In this document: piece by piece, positions 12,103 through 24,038 of the stretch | Position numbering within the stretch: the first letter of the stretch is position 1 | How the letters are laid out: every line of letters starts with the position of its first letter | Assembly: GCF_034140825.1 (NCBI RefSeq) | Contig: NC_089037.1 | Location: 841,501 to 905,500, forward strand | Source: Oryza sativa Japonica Group | Taxonomy: Eukaryota > Streptophyta > Magnoliopsida > Poales > Poaceae | Direction of reading: 5' to 3' | DNA length: 64,000 nt | Position numbers and translations under genes: made by a program | The notes under the pieces: generated by a model | Told to the model about the DNA's origin: nothing | Database searches by the model: none | Seen by the model: only the letters and a program-made list of their open reading frames with translations

Positions 12103-12750
12103 GGATTGATAGGATCATACAAACAGATCGAATATAAGCATGTGGCATACTGCAATTCATTTCTACCGAGCTGCTGAATAAGATTGGACGTTGCAGAAAA
12201 GAGCAGTTGTTTTTGTTTGTAACTTTATTTCTGCAATGTCGATTGACCATTGGCTGGTAGTTCACATCTGTGGAGCAAATGTAGTAGGCACGAGAGGCAA
12301 TACATAGTTCAGCAAGCATTGAGCTATAGCCGAGATATAGGCTATTCATGTTGTCATTTGTTATTTGTTATTGTTATTCACCAGCATGACATTGTATGAA
12401 ATTAAATGCTACGGATATCCTAATCGAAGTTATATTTTACACGAGAGAAGGCCTTCTCAGATATCGTGTTGTTTCCTCGAAATTATTGTCCCTTACAGAC
12501 AATCTCTTGCAGTCTCTTACATAGTCACATCTGTGATCTGGCGTACAGGAGTTTTCATACTTGTACGCGTCCAAACAGACTTGATCCAACATCCTCGTAC
12601 CGGGCACTCACGACTCGCGAGATAAATTTGACTTGATGATCAGAAGGGATTATTGTTCTTGCCGTAACATCACCCTACAGTAAAGCTCTTGAATTTATCA
12701 CATCTTATATGCCTAAATCTATGCTGAATATACATGCTAGTCTGCCATAA
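12103..12750. other. 3' flank of the MFS gene
   Basis: The first few hundred bases are probably 3' untranslated sequence. The rest shows no gene or repeat that I recognise. Confidence 0.4.
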
Positions 12751-12988
12751 GGTGAAATGGTTCATCACACTGCATCTCATAGGGAAATGAAAGGAAAAGG
12801 TCTTGTATGCAGCACCGGATTATTATCCGAGCCAAAAAGGTTCGAAGCTTTAAGAACATACAAGTGATAGGTGAAATAGTTCATCACAATGCAACTCATA
12901 AGGAAATGAAAGGAAAAGATCTTGTTTGCTGCACCGGATTATTGGACGAGCCAAAAAAGTCGAAAGCTTTACGAACATACAAGTAAAA
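12751..12988. repeat. Tandem duplication, two 119-bp copies
   Basis: Copy 1 (12751-12869) and copy 2 (12870-12988) begin GGTGAAATGGTTCATCACA and GGTGAAATAGTTCATCACA, and align throughout with roughly a dozen substitutions. A shorter echo (AAGGAAAAGGTTCGAAGCT) occurs near 13060. No coding potential is apparent. Confidence 0.85.
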
Positions 12989-12989
12989 A

Positions 12990-14518
12990 CTAGGAAGGAA
13001 TATAAATGGTGGGTTGCACAAGTATAAGAGGATGGCCACATCTCAGAAATGCCCACAAGGAAAAGGTTCGAAGCTCAACAGAAGAACAGTTGTCTGCCTA
13101 ACCCACCAACCGAATTGTAACATCAGAATATGATAAGAGTTAACCCACCAAAACATTATACTGAAAGAGGACAAAAAGAACTAGCCAACTAGGCCAACAT
13201 ACAGTATAAAAAGAGCACATACGAAGGAAAACAGAAGCTGGTGGTGAAATACATGATTCTTCCATAACCTAAAGTTTGGTAGTTATCAGCTTTATCAATA
13301 GATCCGTTCAAGACCAAGAAAATTGGTGACAGAAAACACATCAATTTACAGAATAAGAACAAAGTACAGTAGTAACAGAACAGGATAAGACTGCAATAGA
13401 TAGAAAACATGAACATTGTAATATGCTATGGTCTGGAGAATACAAACTAAAAAATCCATTCGTAAGGGAAAATACGGTGGAAGTTTGAACTAAAATTTGG
13501 ACCAGTAACATTCAGATATCACTGAACAAGAAATAATGTGCTTTCAACATAAACCGGCAGCTTACAAATGCCAAACATCAAGACTGGCAGTGTGTTTTAC
13601 AGATGCCAAACAGAAACCTTACAAATTCCTAATGAATATCTTACATTGAAACATCAGAGCATAACAATCACCACGTAACATGGCAATATAGCATATCAGT
13701 ACTTGATACTAGTACTTAGTACTACCTCCATCCCCAAACATGAGGGATTTTGCCTATGCAGTTACATAGACAAATTCTCTTATATTTGGGAACGCAGGTA
13801 GTAGTCGGTAGTGTGACTTGTACCAAGAGTCAAATGCCAAACATGCAAACAAAAACATTGTTGTATAGTTGCAATAGAGCATCAAATGATATAACAATAT
13901 GCAAAGATCATCAATATCCATTATACACAATAAAATGCATGTGGAAGTCCTTGAGAACTACGGGTTCAGACAGACATAAGGATATATAGTTATACATAGG
14001 AAGCAACATTGGGTATAACTAAATATCTTTATGTCCATTTGACCCTGCAACCGGAATGCATTACTTGGTAGAATGTAAATCGCAGCACATAATGAGGATG
14101 GCATCCATAGATAGATTAGAAATGTGCAAACATTAGCCTACTCTTTTATGGCATATTGTTTCATCGCAAGTGAAACACACACCATAATAATCTAGGAAAA
14201 CTACACTACAATGAACATTACATTTCACATTGTCACGGACTCACCATCAGCATAACGTAAAAGTATGTATTATTGTGTTGGTACCAGCTAACTAGCTACT
14301 CGAGAAGACGTTACATTGCAACATAGGCCAAAAATTTAGTGATCTGATCCGATCATATCGATTACATGTAACATAACGCTAAAATATAATGTCGAGAAGA
14401 AAACCCTTCTCCAATAATAAATTAACCAGGAGAGCAAAACGAAGAAATGACATTCCTTTTGGCGACCAATTGATTCGACCATTTCTTATCACAGCAGAGA
14501 GAATACCGTGCGGACGAA
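12990..14518. other. Intergenic, 3' of TIM23
   Basis: AT-rich sequence holding one short Stowaway MITE. It probably includes the TIM23 3' untranslated region on its right side. No other gene was recognised. Confidence 0.4.
13722..13801. mobile_element. Short Stowaway MITE, 80 bp
   Basis: Inverted ends CTACCTCCATCCCCAAA and TTTGGGAACGCAGGTAG are flanked by TA (13720-13721, 13802-13803). It has the minimal Stowaway size class. Confidence 0.75.
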
Positions 14519-15103
14519 TCAGAGGGCAGGCACATATCTCTTCGCCGCCTGCTTGCCTGCCATGGCGGCGCCGGCGAGGACCCCACCGATGGCGCCCGCG
14601 ACGGCGGCGGAGCGCGGCCCGTTGGCGGCGCGGAAGAGCGCGCCGGTGCCGAGCCCCGCGGTGACGCTGTTGATCCAGTCGTCGCGGTCGCGGACGGCGA
14701 CCATGCCGCTCTCGATCCCGGCGTAGAGCAGGCCGATGACCCCGAGCGTGTTCCCCATGCGGCGGCCGTTGCTGCCGCACGAGTTGAGGACGCGGTTCGC
14801 CCGGATCTTGGCGGTGTCCCCGGGCTCGGCGTTGCGCGCGGCGTCGCGGAGGCCGACGGCGGCGCCGGCGACGGCGCCCGAGAGGTAGCCTATGCCGGTG
14901 TAGTAGGTGAGGTTCTCGCCCCAGGAGCGGCGCTGGGCGAGCGACTCCTCCTGGAAGAGGAACTCCGGGGAGGTGGGGAGGTCGTAGAGCTGCTTGTAGG
15001 GGATATTCAGGTCCTGGTAGGGGTTGTACAGCCGCCTGCCGGAGGCGTCCGTCCGGTCGTCGCGGGTGCCGGATCCCGACGAGAACAGCCGCGGATCAGC
15101 CAT
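14519..15103 (-). CDS. TIM23: Mitochondrial import inner membrane translocase subunit TIM23
   Basis: This is an intronless gene of 194 residues. TIM23 forms the protein-conducting channel of the presequence translocase in the mitochondrial inner membrane. The N-terminal 65 residues contain the plant TIM23 signature [20 protein letters not shown] and [14 protein letters not shown]. From about residue 70 the Tim17/22/23 domain follows with four hydrophobic, Gly/Ala-rich segments ([66 protein letters not shown]). The ATG at 15103 was chosen because [10 protein letters not shown] matches the family start; the frame is open 23 codons further upstream. Three TGGGCC motifs lie upstream. Lack of introns and this length are normal for plant TIM23. 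Confidence 0.93.
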   Translation of the reverse strand: MADPRLFSSGSGTRDDRTDASGRRLYNPYQDLNIPYKQLYDLPTSPEFLFQEESLAQRRSWGENLTYYTGIGYLSGAVAGAAVGLRDAARNAEPGDTAKIRANRVLNSCGSNGRRMGNTLGVIGLLYAGIESGMVAVRDRDDWINSVTAGLGTGALFRAANGPRSAAVAGAIGGVLAGAAMAGKQAAKRYVPAL

Positions 15104-15299
15104 GGCGGCGGCGGCGGAGGGCGGCGTGGAGCGGAAGAAAGGCAGAGAGGAAGAGGAGGAGGGTTTCGGCACGGAGCTGACTGCGCGTATTCCGCGTCGG
15201 CCTCTTTATTATTTTACACAACTTTCTGGAGCCCCAAGCCACTTGCGTTTGCGTGTGTGTGTGATGTGATATTTTCGCGGTCGCCGACCTTGCGATTCA

Positions 15300-15393
15300 T
15301 GGGCCGCAATTTTGATGGCCCGGGAGTTGATTAGGCGACCCATTAACCCATCGACCAAAGTGGTGGATGATGGCCCATCAACCGATCGGCCCA
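15300..15393 (-). promoter_or_regulatory. Site II (TGGGCC) cluster upstream of TIM23
   Basis: TGGGCC occurs at 15300-15305 and, on the other strand, as GGCCCA at 15372-15377 and 15388-15393. These lie about 200-290 bases before the ATG. Such elements are known to bind TCP factors in plant genes for mitochondrial and ribosomal components. Confidence 0.5.
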
Positions 15394-15479
15394 TCACACA
15401 CTTTAGTTGTGCTTCGCTGGAGGCAAACCCAACACGGCGGAGGCGAATTGGGCGCCCGATTCTTTTTTCAAAAAAAAAA

Positions 15480-15760
15480 TTGGACGTTGTTTCGTTAAGT
15501 AGATCGAAAAATTTTTAGTTAATAGATTAAAAATGTTTTAATCTTTTAAAAAGCTGAAACACAACCAAATCACTTTATAAAACATTTTGCTACAATATAT
15601 GAAGCAACGGTTTCCAAAAAATCGGACGTTGTTTCACCTTATATAAAAACAATGTTTCAGTAAATAGCGAAAGAATATTTCAATTCTTAAAAAAAGCAAA
15701 AAACGGTCAGATCGCTAGATGAAATAATTTGGTTCAATATATGCAACAAACGTTTAAAGT
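15480..15760. repeat. Diverged tandem duplication of about 145 bp
   Basis: Two AT-rich copies start with GGACGTTGTTTC (about 15482 and 15628) and both later contain a TACAATATATG / TTCAATATATG stretch. Divergence is high, so the duplication is old. The origin is not recognised. Confidence 0.5.
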
Positions 15761-16118
15761 CATTGCAACACTTAAATCCTATATACATAAAAAAACAAAT
15801 CATATGTCCATCAAGATAAAATTATTAAATAGTATAAAAATCTACTGTAATATTTGATTTATATATAATGAAACATCGTCAGTTATTTTTTTTCTCACCC
15901 ATCATGCGCCCGACGAGGAGGATTCGCGCTACACGGCAGAGGCGACAGTAACATGGACTGTGGTGTGGTACACACACGGTATGTCAGAGCAAGTGGTTAG
16001 CCAAAAGCAGCAAACTGTTTTGTATACAAGGGCGAGCTGCACGAGCTACTGTCTCCATGAGCTAGCATTGCTTGGAACTCCCATTCCCATGTCTCGACCA
16101 TACCACCACTATAGCTAA

Positions 16119-16240
16119 GGCCGAGTTTAGTTTTAAATTTTTTTTTAAAACTTCTAATTTTTTCGTCACTTACACAGAAACATTTAACTTTTTCATTATA
16201 TTGTTCCAATTTTAATCAAACAAGTGAACTAAACATACCC
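16119..16240. mobile_element. Tourist-like MITE, 122 bp
   Basis: The ends GGCCGAGTTTAGTTTT and GTGAACTAAACATACCC are flanked by TAA (16116-16118, 16241-16243). It is the same family as 6054-6200, with a shorter interior. It lies about 560 bases before the nodulin-like gene. Confidence 0.7.
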
Positions 16241-16682
16241 TAACTAATCATCGCAAACACAGCTGCTATAGCTATAGACGAATACGATAATCTAGCGAAG
16301 AAAAACAAAAGCTCAGATCTCTGAATCCACGTGCTCCCCTCCACTGACCCACGTGCTGCGTCTGATGAGCAGCACCACCAGCCCACTCCCAACTGGAGCC
16401 AAACAGACACAGGTAAACACAAACCCTTTCGATCCATTCCCGAGTTACTAACACTAACAGTATATCATTAGTTAGTGGCTAACGATGCAATGGACCACAT
16501 GCTTAGTGCCCACTAAGTACTAATCCTGCCGTTTTACGAGCACAAACCAAACCCACACACGTCTTTACATGATGATTTTAGGCCGGGGATTCCGGCCGAC
16601 ACATGGCTCGATCGATCGAGCCGCGACATCTCTCTCTCGGTCAATTCCGCCCGTTAGCCTCCAACGATCCAAACCGCCTCGT

Positions 16683-16690
16683 CATAAATA
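16683..16690 (+). promoter_or_regulatory. TATA-like box of the nodulin-like gene
   Basis: CATAAATA sits about 115 bases upstream of the ATG at 16802, at a plausible distance for a short leader. Confidence 0.4.
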
Positions 16691-16801
16691 GGCAAAGAAA
16701 CGAACAAGGAGGTGGCAGAGTGTGAGCACTGGTCGCTTGCTTGTGCTTTGCTTTGCTAGGACGAGAAGAAAAGAAAAGCGGCGAGAGCTAAGCGAGGAAG
16801 G

Positions 16802-17630
16802 ATGCGTGGGGCGTCGGCATTGGCATCTCTCGTCGCCGCGGCGGCGGTGGCGCTGCTCCTCCTCATCGACGGCTGCGGCGGCGCCATGTACAAGGTTGGC
16901 GACCTCGACGCCTGGGGCATCCCGCCGCCGTCCAAGCCCGACGTCTACTCGCGCTGGGCCAAATCCATCCACTTCGCGCTCGGCGACTCCATCTGTAAGC
17001 ACTGGATCATCGCGATTAGAGGCCTCGTCTTTTTCTTATGTTTGTACTTATCAACCGAAATTTAAATTTTTCAACTTCAGATTTAAAGCTGATTTTAAAA
17101 TTTTTTTCATCGAAATTTATTTTTCAGACTTTGTTTTTAGCTGATTATAAAAATTTTACTCTTAAATTATTTTTCGTTTGTAAATACGCCGTAACTCATC
17201 TTCTTCACTGGGTATGATTCACGCAGGGTTTCTGTACCCGCCGAGCCAGGACTCGGTGGTGCAGGTGACGCCGGTGGCGTTCGCCGCCTGCCAGGCGTCG
17301 GACCCGGTGCTGAAGCTCGACGACGGCAACTCCGTCTTCAACCTCACCACGCCCGGCCGCGTCTACTACATCAGCGCCGCGCTGGGACACTGCCGGAAGG
17401 GCCAGAGGCTGGCCGTCGACGTGCCCATGGCCAACGGCACCTACCTGCCGCCCACCGCCAACGACCTCGCCGCCTTCGCGCCGATGCCGGCCGAGGCGCC
17501 GGCGGGGTTCGAGTCGGCGGCGCTCGGCCCCGCCGGAGCGCGACAGTCGGCGGCGCCCCGAGCCGCCGCCGCCGGCGGAGCTGGATCCGTCCTTCTTGCT
17601 GCTCTTGCCTTCGCCGTCTTCTTGCTGTGA
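16802..17630 (+). CDS. Early nodulin-like protein (phytocyanin domain, GPI-anchored type)
   Basis: Two exons (16802-16994 and 17227-17630, splice within the codon for Trp65) give 198 residues. A signal peptide occupies about residues 1-27 (LVAAAAVALLLLIDGCGG). The plastocyanin-like domain follows with YKVGDLDAWGIPP, the conserved intron position, and GHCRKGQRLAVDV. Two cysteines (FAACQAS and GHC) can form the usual disulfide. Of the four copper ligands of stellacyanins, the first His (Asp here) and the Cys (Ser in YYISAALGHC) are absent, while His and Gln remain. This is the hallmark of early nodulin-like proteins, which are thought not to bind copper. A Pro/Ala-rich stretch and a hydrophobic C-terminus (GSVLLAALAFAVFLL) predict a GPI anchor. 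NLT and NGT are possible glycosylation sites. The family is tied to cell-wall and plasma-membrane signalling; the specific role is unknown. Confidence 0.88.
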
Positions 17631-18575
17631 GAGCATCTTGTTGATTGTGGATTTTATCTTAGGGAGTTTATTATTAACTTTGGATGATCAGAGCTTGGAT
17701 CTCCATATTCTTATTTTTTATCCGTTTGTATTGGATTGTACAATGAAATGATGGTGATGATTCTTTTTTTTTTTTGCATCGATCAACTCAGCTGGCATCC
17801 ATTGCATCTGCAGCTTCTAGCTTGCCATTTACACCATTGCAAGATCTTACTGTCCCACTTCATCTGTTCATCACATCATTAGGCAAACAGTGAAGTATTT
17901 AAAGATGGCCATGGAACAGATCTACCACATGAAGTAGTAGTATTTAACAGATGCCTCATCGTGTCGGTGTCCTGGACTGCTAGTCCCAGACAGAAGAGAT
18001 TCGATGGTCCAGGCATTGATAACGTGATCTTGAACAGTACTCTTCATATTACCTTGGCTGCCTGGCACAAACAGGAAGCTGCTGTCCATAGGGTTAGCTG
18101 TGTTGCCAAGCACCATCGGGCAAACCATGTTGGCTTCCACAGAAATCTGTCATGTTGGATGGAAAAAACCGTGTCCTGATGTCCATCAACTGTCCATGCA
18201 TGATCACTTCCATAGCAATGCAGGCATGGCTGGTACGTGCCGGCACTTCATTTTTAAGACATTCACAAATTATTAATCATTGAAGCCACTCAACCTTAGA
18301 CCTGCAACTCGCCTCCATCCAAAAAAGAGTTCACTCTTGTACACAAATCTGGACAAGTGAATGTACACTTCGTAGGACAGAGGTAGTATCAGATAGTGTT
18401 ATGCAAGAAACGAATATCTGGAACAATTAGATTGTTGAAATAATGCACTTCATATCTGAATAAATGAACCGGACGGTACAAATGTACAATGACGCCAGGC
18501 TCCAGCAGTATATGCAACTTCTGTTTACCAGAAGGAAAAGTAAGAAAACATATGCTCCGCGAGTTCTATACTTGT
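17631..18575. other. Convergent 3' region between ENODL and FKGP
   Basis: This should hold the 3' ends of both transcripts. A likely short Stowaway copy lies at 18309-18386. No further gene was recognised. Confidence 0.4.
18309..18386. mobile_element. Probable short Stowaway MITE
   Basis: The left end CGCCTCCATCCAAAAAAGAG pairs with a right end GGACAGAGGTAG followed by TA. The left TA is not preserved. Confidence 0.45.
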
Positions 18576-21500
18576 TCATGGTGTCATAGCAACGTTCCAG
18601 TTGTACACCTTTACATCGAAGGTGGCAGAATTCTCGAGTGCTTGTCTGAGTTCTTTGGCAGAGTTAAGATTCTTTCCAAGCATCAACGCAAAGCCGCCCC
18701 CACCAGCTCCAACAAGCTTGTAGCCGCAGCAGTAAGGGTCAGCAAATGCAAACAATTCGTCCACAAGCTTGTTGCTGCAAAAAGGATCTAGCTCCTGATG
18801 CAGCCTCCAGGCCTCCGACATTATGCCACCAAGCTCGTCTATTTCACCATTCATCAGGGCTTCCCTTCCAATTTTCGCCAACTCAGCAAGCCTCTTGATG
18901 CTAGATATCAACAGGCTATCACGGCGGAGATATCGAGTGACAACTTTCTGCAGGACCCGGTGGGCAAGCCTTACCTGTGCAGAGTATACATTCATTTGGG
19001 GAGAAAATTATACTCTTTTGAAGCAAAATCAATGTGGAAAATGGATGGGCGTGCACACTTGGAAGGAATCTTGTTTGGACGTACAAATCTTAGAATCATG
19101 GTGGAACTTGAACAGGCTACTGTTTGTAAATTGAAACTTCTAGCCCTAATTTCAGTTTATCTACTATGTTATATATGCTTACAGCAGAAAATTCATACTT
19201 ACTTGACCAGTGAACACAACCAGGAGACGTTGTTGTAATTCTTGAATCAACTGCGGAGATGCCAGCAATGGAACAACATGCAAACGCAATGGCTGTCCTG
19301 GAAAACTCTGAGTGCACTTGATTCCAGGATATAGGCCACCAATTTGATCTTGCCATCCACCGCCTGTGCCCATTACTTGCTCTACTACCAGCACAGCTCT
19401 AGCAACAGTTGCATCACTTTCATCACCTTCTATAAGTTGGAATAGCCCCTTAACTACCGCAGCTGCTAATATGCTAGAAGTTCCCAGACCACTTCCACGA
19501 GGAACATTTGCCCATGTCCTAATGTTCAACCCTAATTTTGACAATCTTTCATGGTTTAGGACACCAGTCACAATAAGAGCAGACTTGACTAAACGGAATG
19601 AATCATTTTCTTTGAATGGTGAAGTAATAGAAGACAGGTCATCAATACAAACATTTCTGCCAGCATCATCTTCAATGAGAACTCCAAGGTGGTCCATTGT
19701 TGTCTCTATCATAGCACCAACTGGAAGGTTCCCTTCCAACCGTATTGCCATATTCAAAACACAACCTGGACGCTCCAAACTCCATGGAGGTGTATCACTC
19801 CAACCCCCGACAAAGTCGACACGGACCGGTAATTCCACAATAGCCTTCTTAGGATGCAGGTTACCATTACTTGAACACTTGGAATCGCTTGATGGCTCTA
19901 CAAAATCATACATATGTGTTAACTAGATTGATATAAACATCAATATTGATAATGGTAAAATGAACCACATTTAGCTCGTTGCCTGGAAGACATAACTGCA
20001 TTTTGAGAAAAGCGACAGAAAAAATAGCATTAAGTTTGTTGGTAGTGTACAGACTGTACCTTTAGATCCATATTTTATAGCTGATGCAGTTTCACTTGCT
20101 ATGGAAGCCCACACTTTATCTTCAACAATAGCTGCAGTGGAAAGATCTCCAGAAGCTGTAAGCAGATCCATTTTGACCTGGTATCTTCTGCTCTGCGGAA
20201 GAACACCAGAATACTGATCCCCATGACTGGGACAAAGCGAAAGTAACTCATTACAGACTTCTACGCATGAATTTTCCTTTTGTAGCATTTCCTCACATAG
20301 TTGAAACAGGTTGCGCCCAAGCAAGCCATAGGTCATGCAAGCTTTAGCAATGTTGGTTGCTAGATCTGCTTGATGCTTGCTTGAATTCACACAGAGCTGA
20401 TGGTAGTCAATCGAACGATGCAGCTCTTCTAAGCTGATCCTCCGTGATTCTTTCCACAGGGAAGCGACTTTGCCATCCAGGTCACATGTCGATCCCATAA
20501 GCCACATACCTACTTTCAGCGTTTCAGGTAGAGACATGACTGGAAAAAGCTTTGCATTCCATAAGCAGTTGTCTTCATTGGTTGAGCTCCACAGATCTGT
20601 ATCCTGGATTTTAAGATGTTCCAAGACATTTCTCCATGGTTTGCCACAGAATGTCCCATCTTTCTTCATAGATACTTTTGGATTATCATGAAGGCCACAG
20701 TAAACCATTACTCTTTCCACAGAGTTTACCAAAGGGACTTCCCAGAGGCAATGTCGATCAGGTAATGTGAAGTATGAGCTAGTACTGATTATCTGAGACC
20801 TGTTCCCATGTAACTCATGTATATTCACCCCAACAACAATACATTGTGAGCCAATCCTAATTCTACCTGAAAGTGATGAATCATAGACCAATGAATCCTC
20901 TCCAACTGAGACCCCAGCAGAAATTTTACTGGACAAAATGACAGCTGTTGCCGCAATATCACAAGCAGTAGTCTCTGGTATCGAAGACATGTGCCTTCGC
21001 CCTACAAGTCCTGAATATGAGCCCGCCAAGTGATCAAGAACTTCAGCGGATGTGCCAAAATGTAAAAATGAGAAATCATCTGAAAAGAAAATGGTCACAA
21101 CTTAGCTTTGCAAAAGGCATAATATCACACAAAACTAATCAGAAATATAACATGTGAACTGTTTGTCAAATACAGGAGAATTTAATGCACAGCCATACCA
21201 GAAAGAGAATCAGCATAATTTACTTGCAACTGCTACATAATGAATTCTAAAGAGAACATACATGAACAAAAGCTGAACATCCTGTGCTTTCCCAAAGCAG
21301 CAATTAGTTCCATGCCAAATGGACGGGTCCTTAACCATTCATGCCTGGAAGGCACCCATGCAGCAACAAGATCTTCGTATAAGCTCATCTGCAATAGATC
21401 GGGTAATATGAACCCACGAAATGAAATATATTATATCAAATCTACAGTTAGATAAATGATAAACGTAACTAATGGAAGCAATGGAGCAAAAGAAAATGAG

Positions 21501-23158
21501 TTTAGGACGTCACTTTGAATTTCTGGTCTAACAAAAAAAATTCCATAAAGATGAGATTAATGAGGTTTGGAATATTCAGAGCTTTATCATGACAAAGAAA
21601 AAAGGTTAGGAAAATCTGGTCTCAATATAAAATAAAACATAAAGCAGCCTAACAATGCCAATGCCTCTCTTTAGGATGGAAAAGCAGACTACTGTTGCTT
21701 CTAGCATATCAAAGCAAAGAGCGAAACAGAGACAGACAGCATCTAACTTTCGTAAAATTCAGGATGATAGAATATTGTATTGTACAGCTAGAAGAGCATC
21801 CAGCACTGCAAGAATTATAGCAAATTTATTTATAACTCCCAAACTGAAGTAATGAGTGATTATGTCTTTTAAGGGAAGTTGCTCATTAGTAGACCGATAT
21901 CTCCAACTACTACAAATGCAACACATGCATTTTCAGAATAATCACATAGCCTTGATTCGATGAAGCAAGTCTGCAGTAAATGAGAGAGCCTGTTGTGAAA
22001 AATTGGACAGTGTGTTAGGAAATATTTGCTCACCTCTTTTCTGCCAGTTATGAGCTCCTTGATCATGACATGGCTAGATGAATATGCAAGTCTAACAAGC
22101 TCCTGCCATGCTTTACCCCTGGCTGATATTATCCCTGTGTCAAGCAGTGCTCTCCCGTCATCTCGAATAGCCTGGCCCTCCACAAGCTCGTGCACTGTAG
22201 GCTTCTGGAGGAGATTATCAACCAAACACAGGGAATAGTTCTCCCCATCAGTTCCGTCCTTTGCCGCTACAACTACACCATGATTAGCAGCCACATCTAG
22301 AGTTGTTGGCACGGTGACGATGCAAGCAGCATCATCAGGAAGAACTAGGTTTGAAGCATCGAAGCATGGGAGAACATCCCCGGTCATTATGAAGATCCCA
22401 CCTGATCATACTGTACCAATTAAAATTGAACATATTGCTCAAAATCAGTGGCTCTGTCTATAAGCTACAACCTTGGTTTTTGAAAGCTTGCCTTGCGCTG
22501 GATGAGATCGCGAGAATGTGGTCGAAAAGCAGCGGAACAGGTCCATCAGGATTGTCTCCGGCCAAGTAAGGCAGAGGCAGGAAGGCCTTCCCCATGGGGT
22601 TCGCCCATGGAACCCTCTTGCTATCACCCCCAGCGTGAAGCAGCAGTACGTGTTTGTTCGCCATGAATCGTACCACCGAGCTGAGTGGGATGTCATCTGC
22701 TGAAGAATCACTTGCTTCGGGCAGCAATTCGGCGATCTCTTCCTTGGAAGCCTGCAGATTCAGATGATGTTAAACAGGGGAGGGGATCGATTCTGTAGTA
22801 GTAGTACATAGGGCAGAAGTGGCTGGACCTGGGCGATGAGATGGCGGACGAGGGAGGCGACGGCGTGGAGAGTGGCGGCGCCGGAGCCGATGCGCGCGGC
22901 GTCGGGGTCGGGGACGGCGAGGGCGGCGGTGGAGGCCGGGAAGCGGCCGAGGCGGCGGGCGCGCGCAAGCTGGCGGTCGTAGAGCGCGGCCTGCTCGGGG
23001 CTGGCCGCGGTGAGGACGACGGCGTCCCACGGCGGCACCCGCGACGGATCCCGCGCCGATAGCCGCAGCCGGCACCACGCCTTCCGCAGCACCGCCGCCG
23101 CCTCGTCCGCCGTGTGCGCCCTCCGCCGCCGCCGCCGGTGACGCTCGGCCGGCTCCAT
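18576..23158 (-). CDS. FKGP: Bifunctional L-fucokinase / GDP-L-fucose pyrophosphorylase
   Basis: Seven exons (22829-23158, 22472-22751, 22034-22401, 21262-21388, 20060-21079, 19203-19897, 18576-18974) join in phase to 1072 residues, close to the Arabidopsis protein of about 1055. The enzyme salvages free L-fucose in the cytosol: the C-terminal GHMP kinase makes fucose-1-phosphate and the N-terminal domain makes GDP-fucose for cell-wall and glycoprotein synthesis. Evidence includes the nucleotidyltransferase stretch HAGGDSKRVPWANPMGKAF (about residues 146-165), MSLYEDLVAAWVPSRHEWLR, VELPVRVDFVGGWSDTPPWS, the GHMP ATP loop PRGSGLGTSS near residue 850, and the C-terminal motif KLVGAGGGGFAL. Both active-site regions look intact. 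Exon 1 is very GC-rich. The frame is open upstream of the chosen ATG, so a longer N-terminus is possible but does not resemble the family. Confidence 0.95.
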
Positions 23159-23384
23159 CGATCGAGCGACTTTTGCTCCTCGACTCTTATCTAGATCGGA
23201 GAATTTGGCCGTTGAAAGAAAGAAAGAAATATCTCGTCTAGACACCGACGCGACTCCACTCCACTGATCCACTCTACTGCCTTGCTTAGCCCTCGACGAC
23301 TTGGCCAGTCTTCTCTTCCCGCTGCTACCGATGGCGATAGCGTTCTTCAGACTCGTGCGTTGCGTTCAGACTTCAGTTCATGTA

Positions 23385-23590
23385 CTCCCTCCATGTACTC
23401 CAATTTGATCTTTCGTCTTATTTGATAAATTTTTTAAAAAAATTAAAAACATAAGTCACGCATAAAGTATTATTCATGTTTTATCATTTTATAACAATAA
23501 AAATACTAATTACAACAAATTTCAAATAAGACAGACGACTAAAGTTCAGCGCGGAAACTCATGTTTGCATTTAAAATGGAACGGAGAGAG
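23385..23590. mobile_element. Stowaway MITE, 206 bp
   Basis: The ends CTCCCTCCATGTACTCC and AATGGAACGGAGAGAG are flanked by TA (23383-23384, 23591-23592). It sits about 230 bases upstream of the FKGP start codon, in its promoter. Confidence 0.75.
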
Positions 23591-24038
23591 TAACTGCTAT
23601 GAACGACTGTAATCCAAGTAAAATCTCAAGTAAAAACCACAGATAAATGAACAGGAAACACTGATGGCAACTCATCTAAACTTTCAAGATCTGAAACGAT
23701 ATGATATTTATGAAAACTTTGTATATGTAAATTTATTTGTTTTTTCAGTTTTGTGATAGTTGATTCAATCACCTGTACCCTCGAATAATTATCACAAATC
23801 CGTTCATCAGTCAGCACAAAATAATTTACACCCATCAAACATATATGCAGCAGCACGTCCATAGATTTCCGGAAACAGGGGGGCAACAGACAGAACTAAA
23901 CACAATGCATATGTATTGTTACAAAACTCTCAGCATTTTAAGTTTGTTCATTCGAACGATACAATTAAGAGCCCAGGCACACAAATCAGCCAATACAACA
24001 TATTACGAGGCCAAAACTGCAACGGTACGATGCACCAT
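23591..24038. other. Region between FKGP promoter and PNO1 3' end
   Basis: AT-rich, probably including the PNO1 3' untranslated region. No other feature was seen. Confidence 0.35.
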
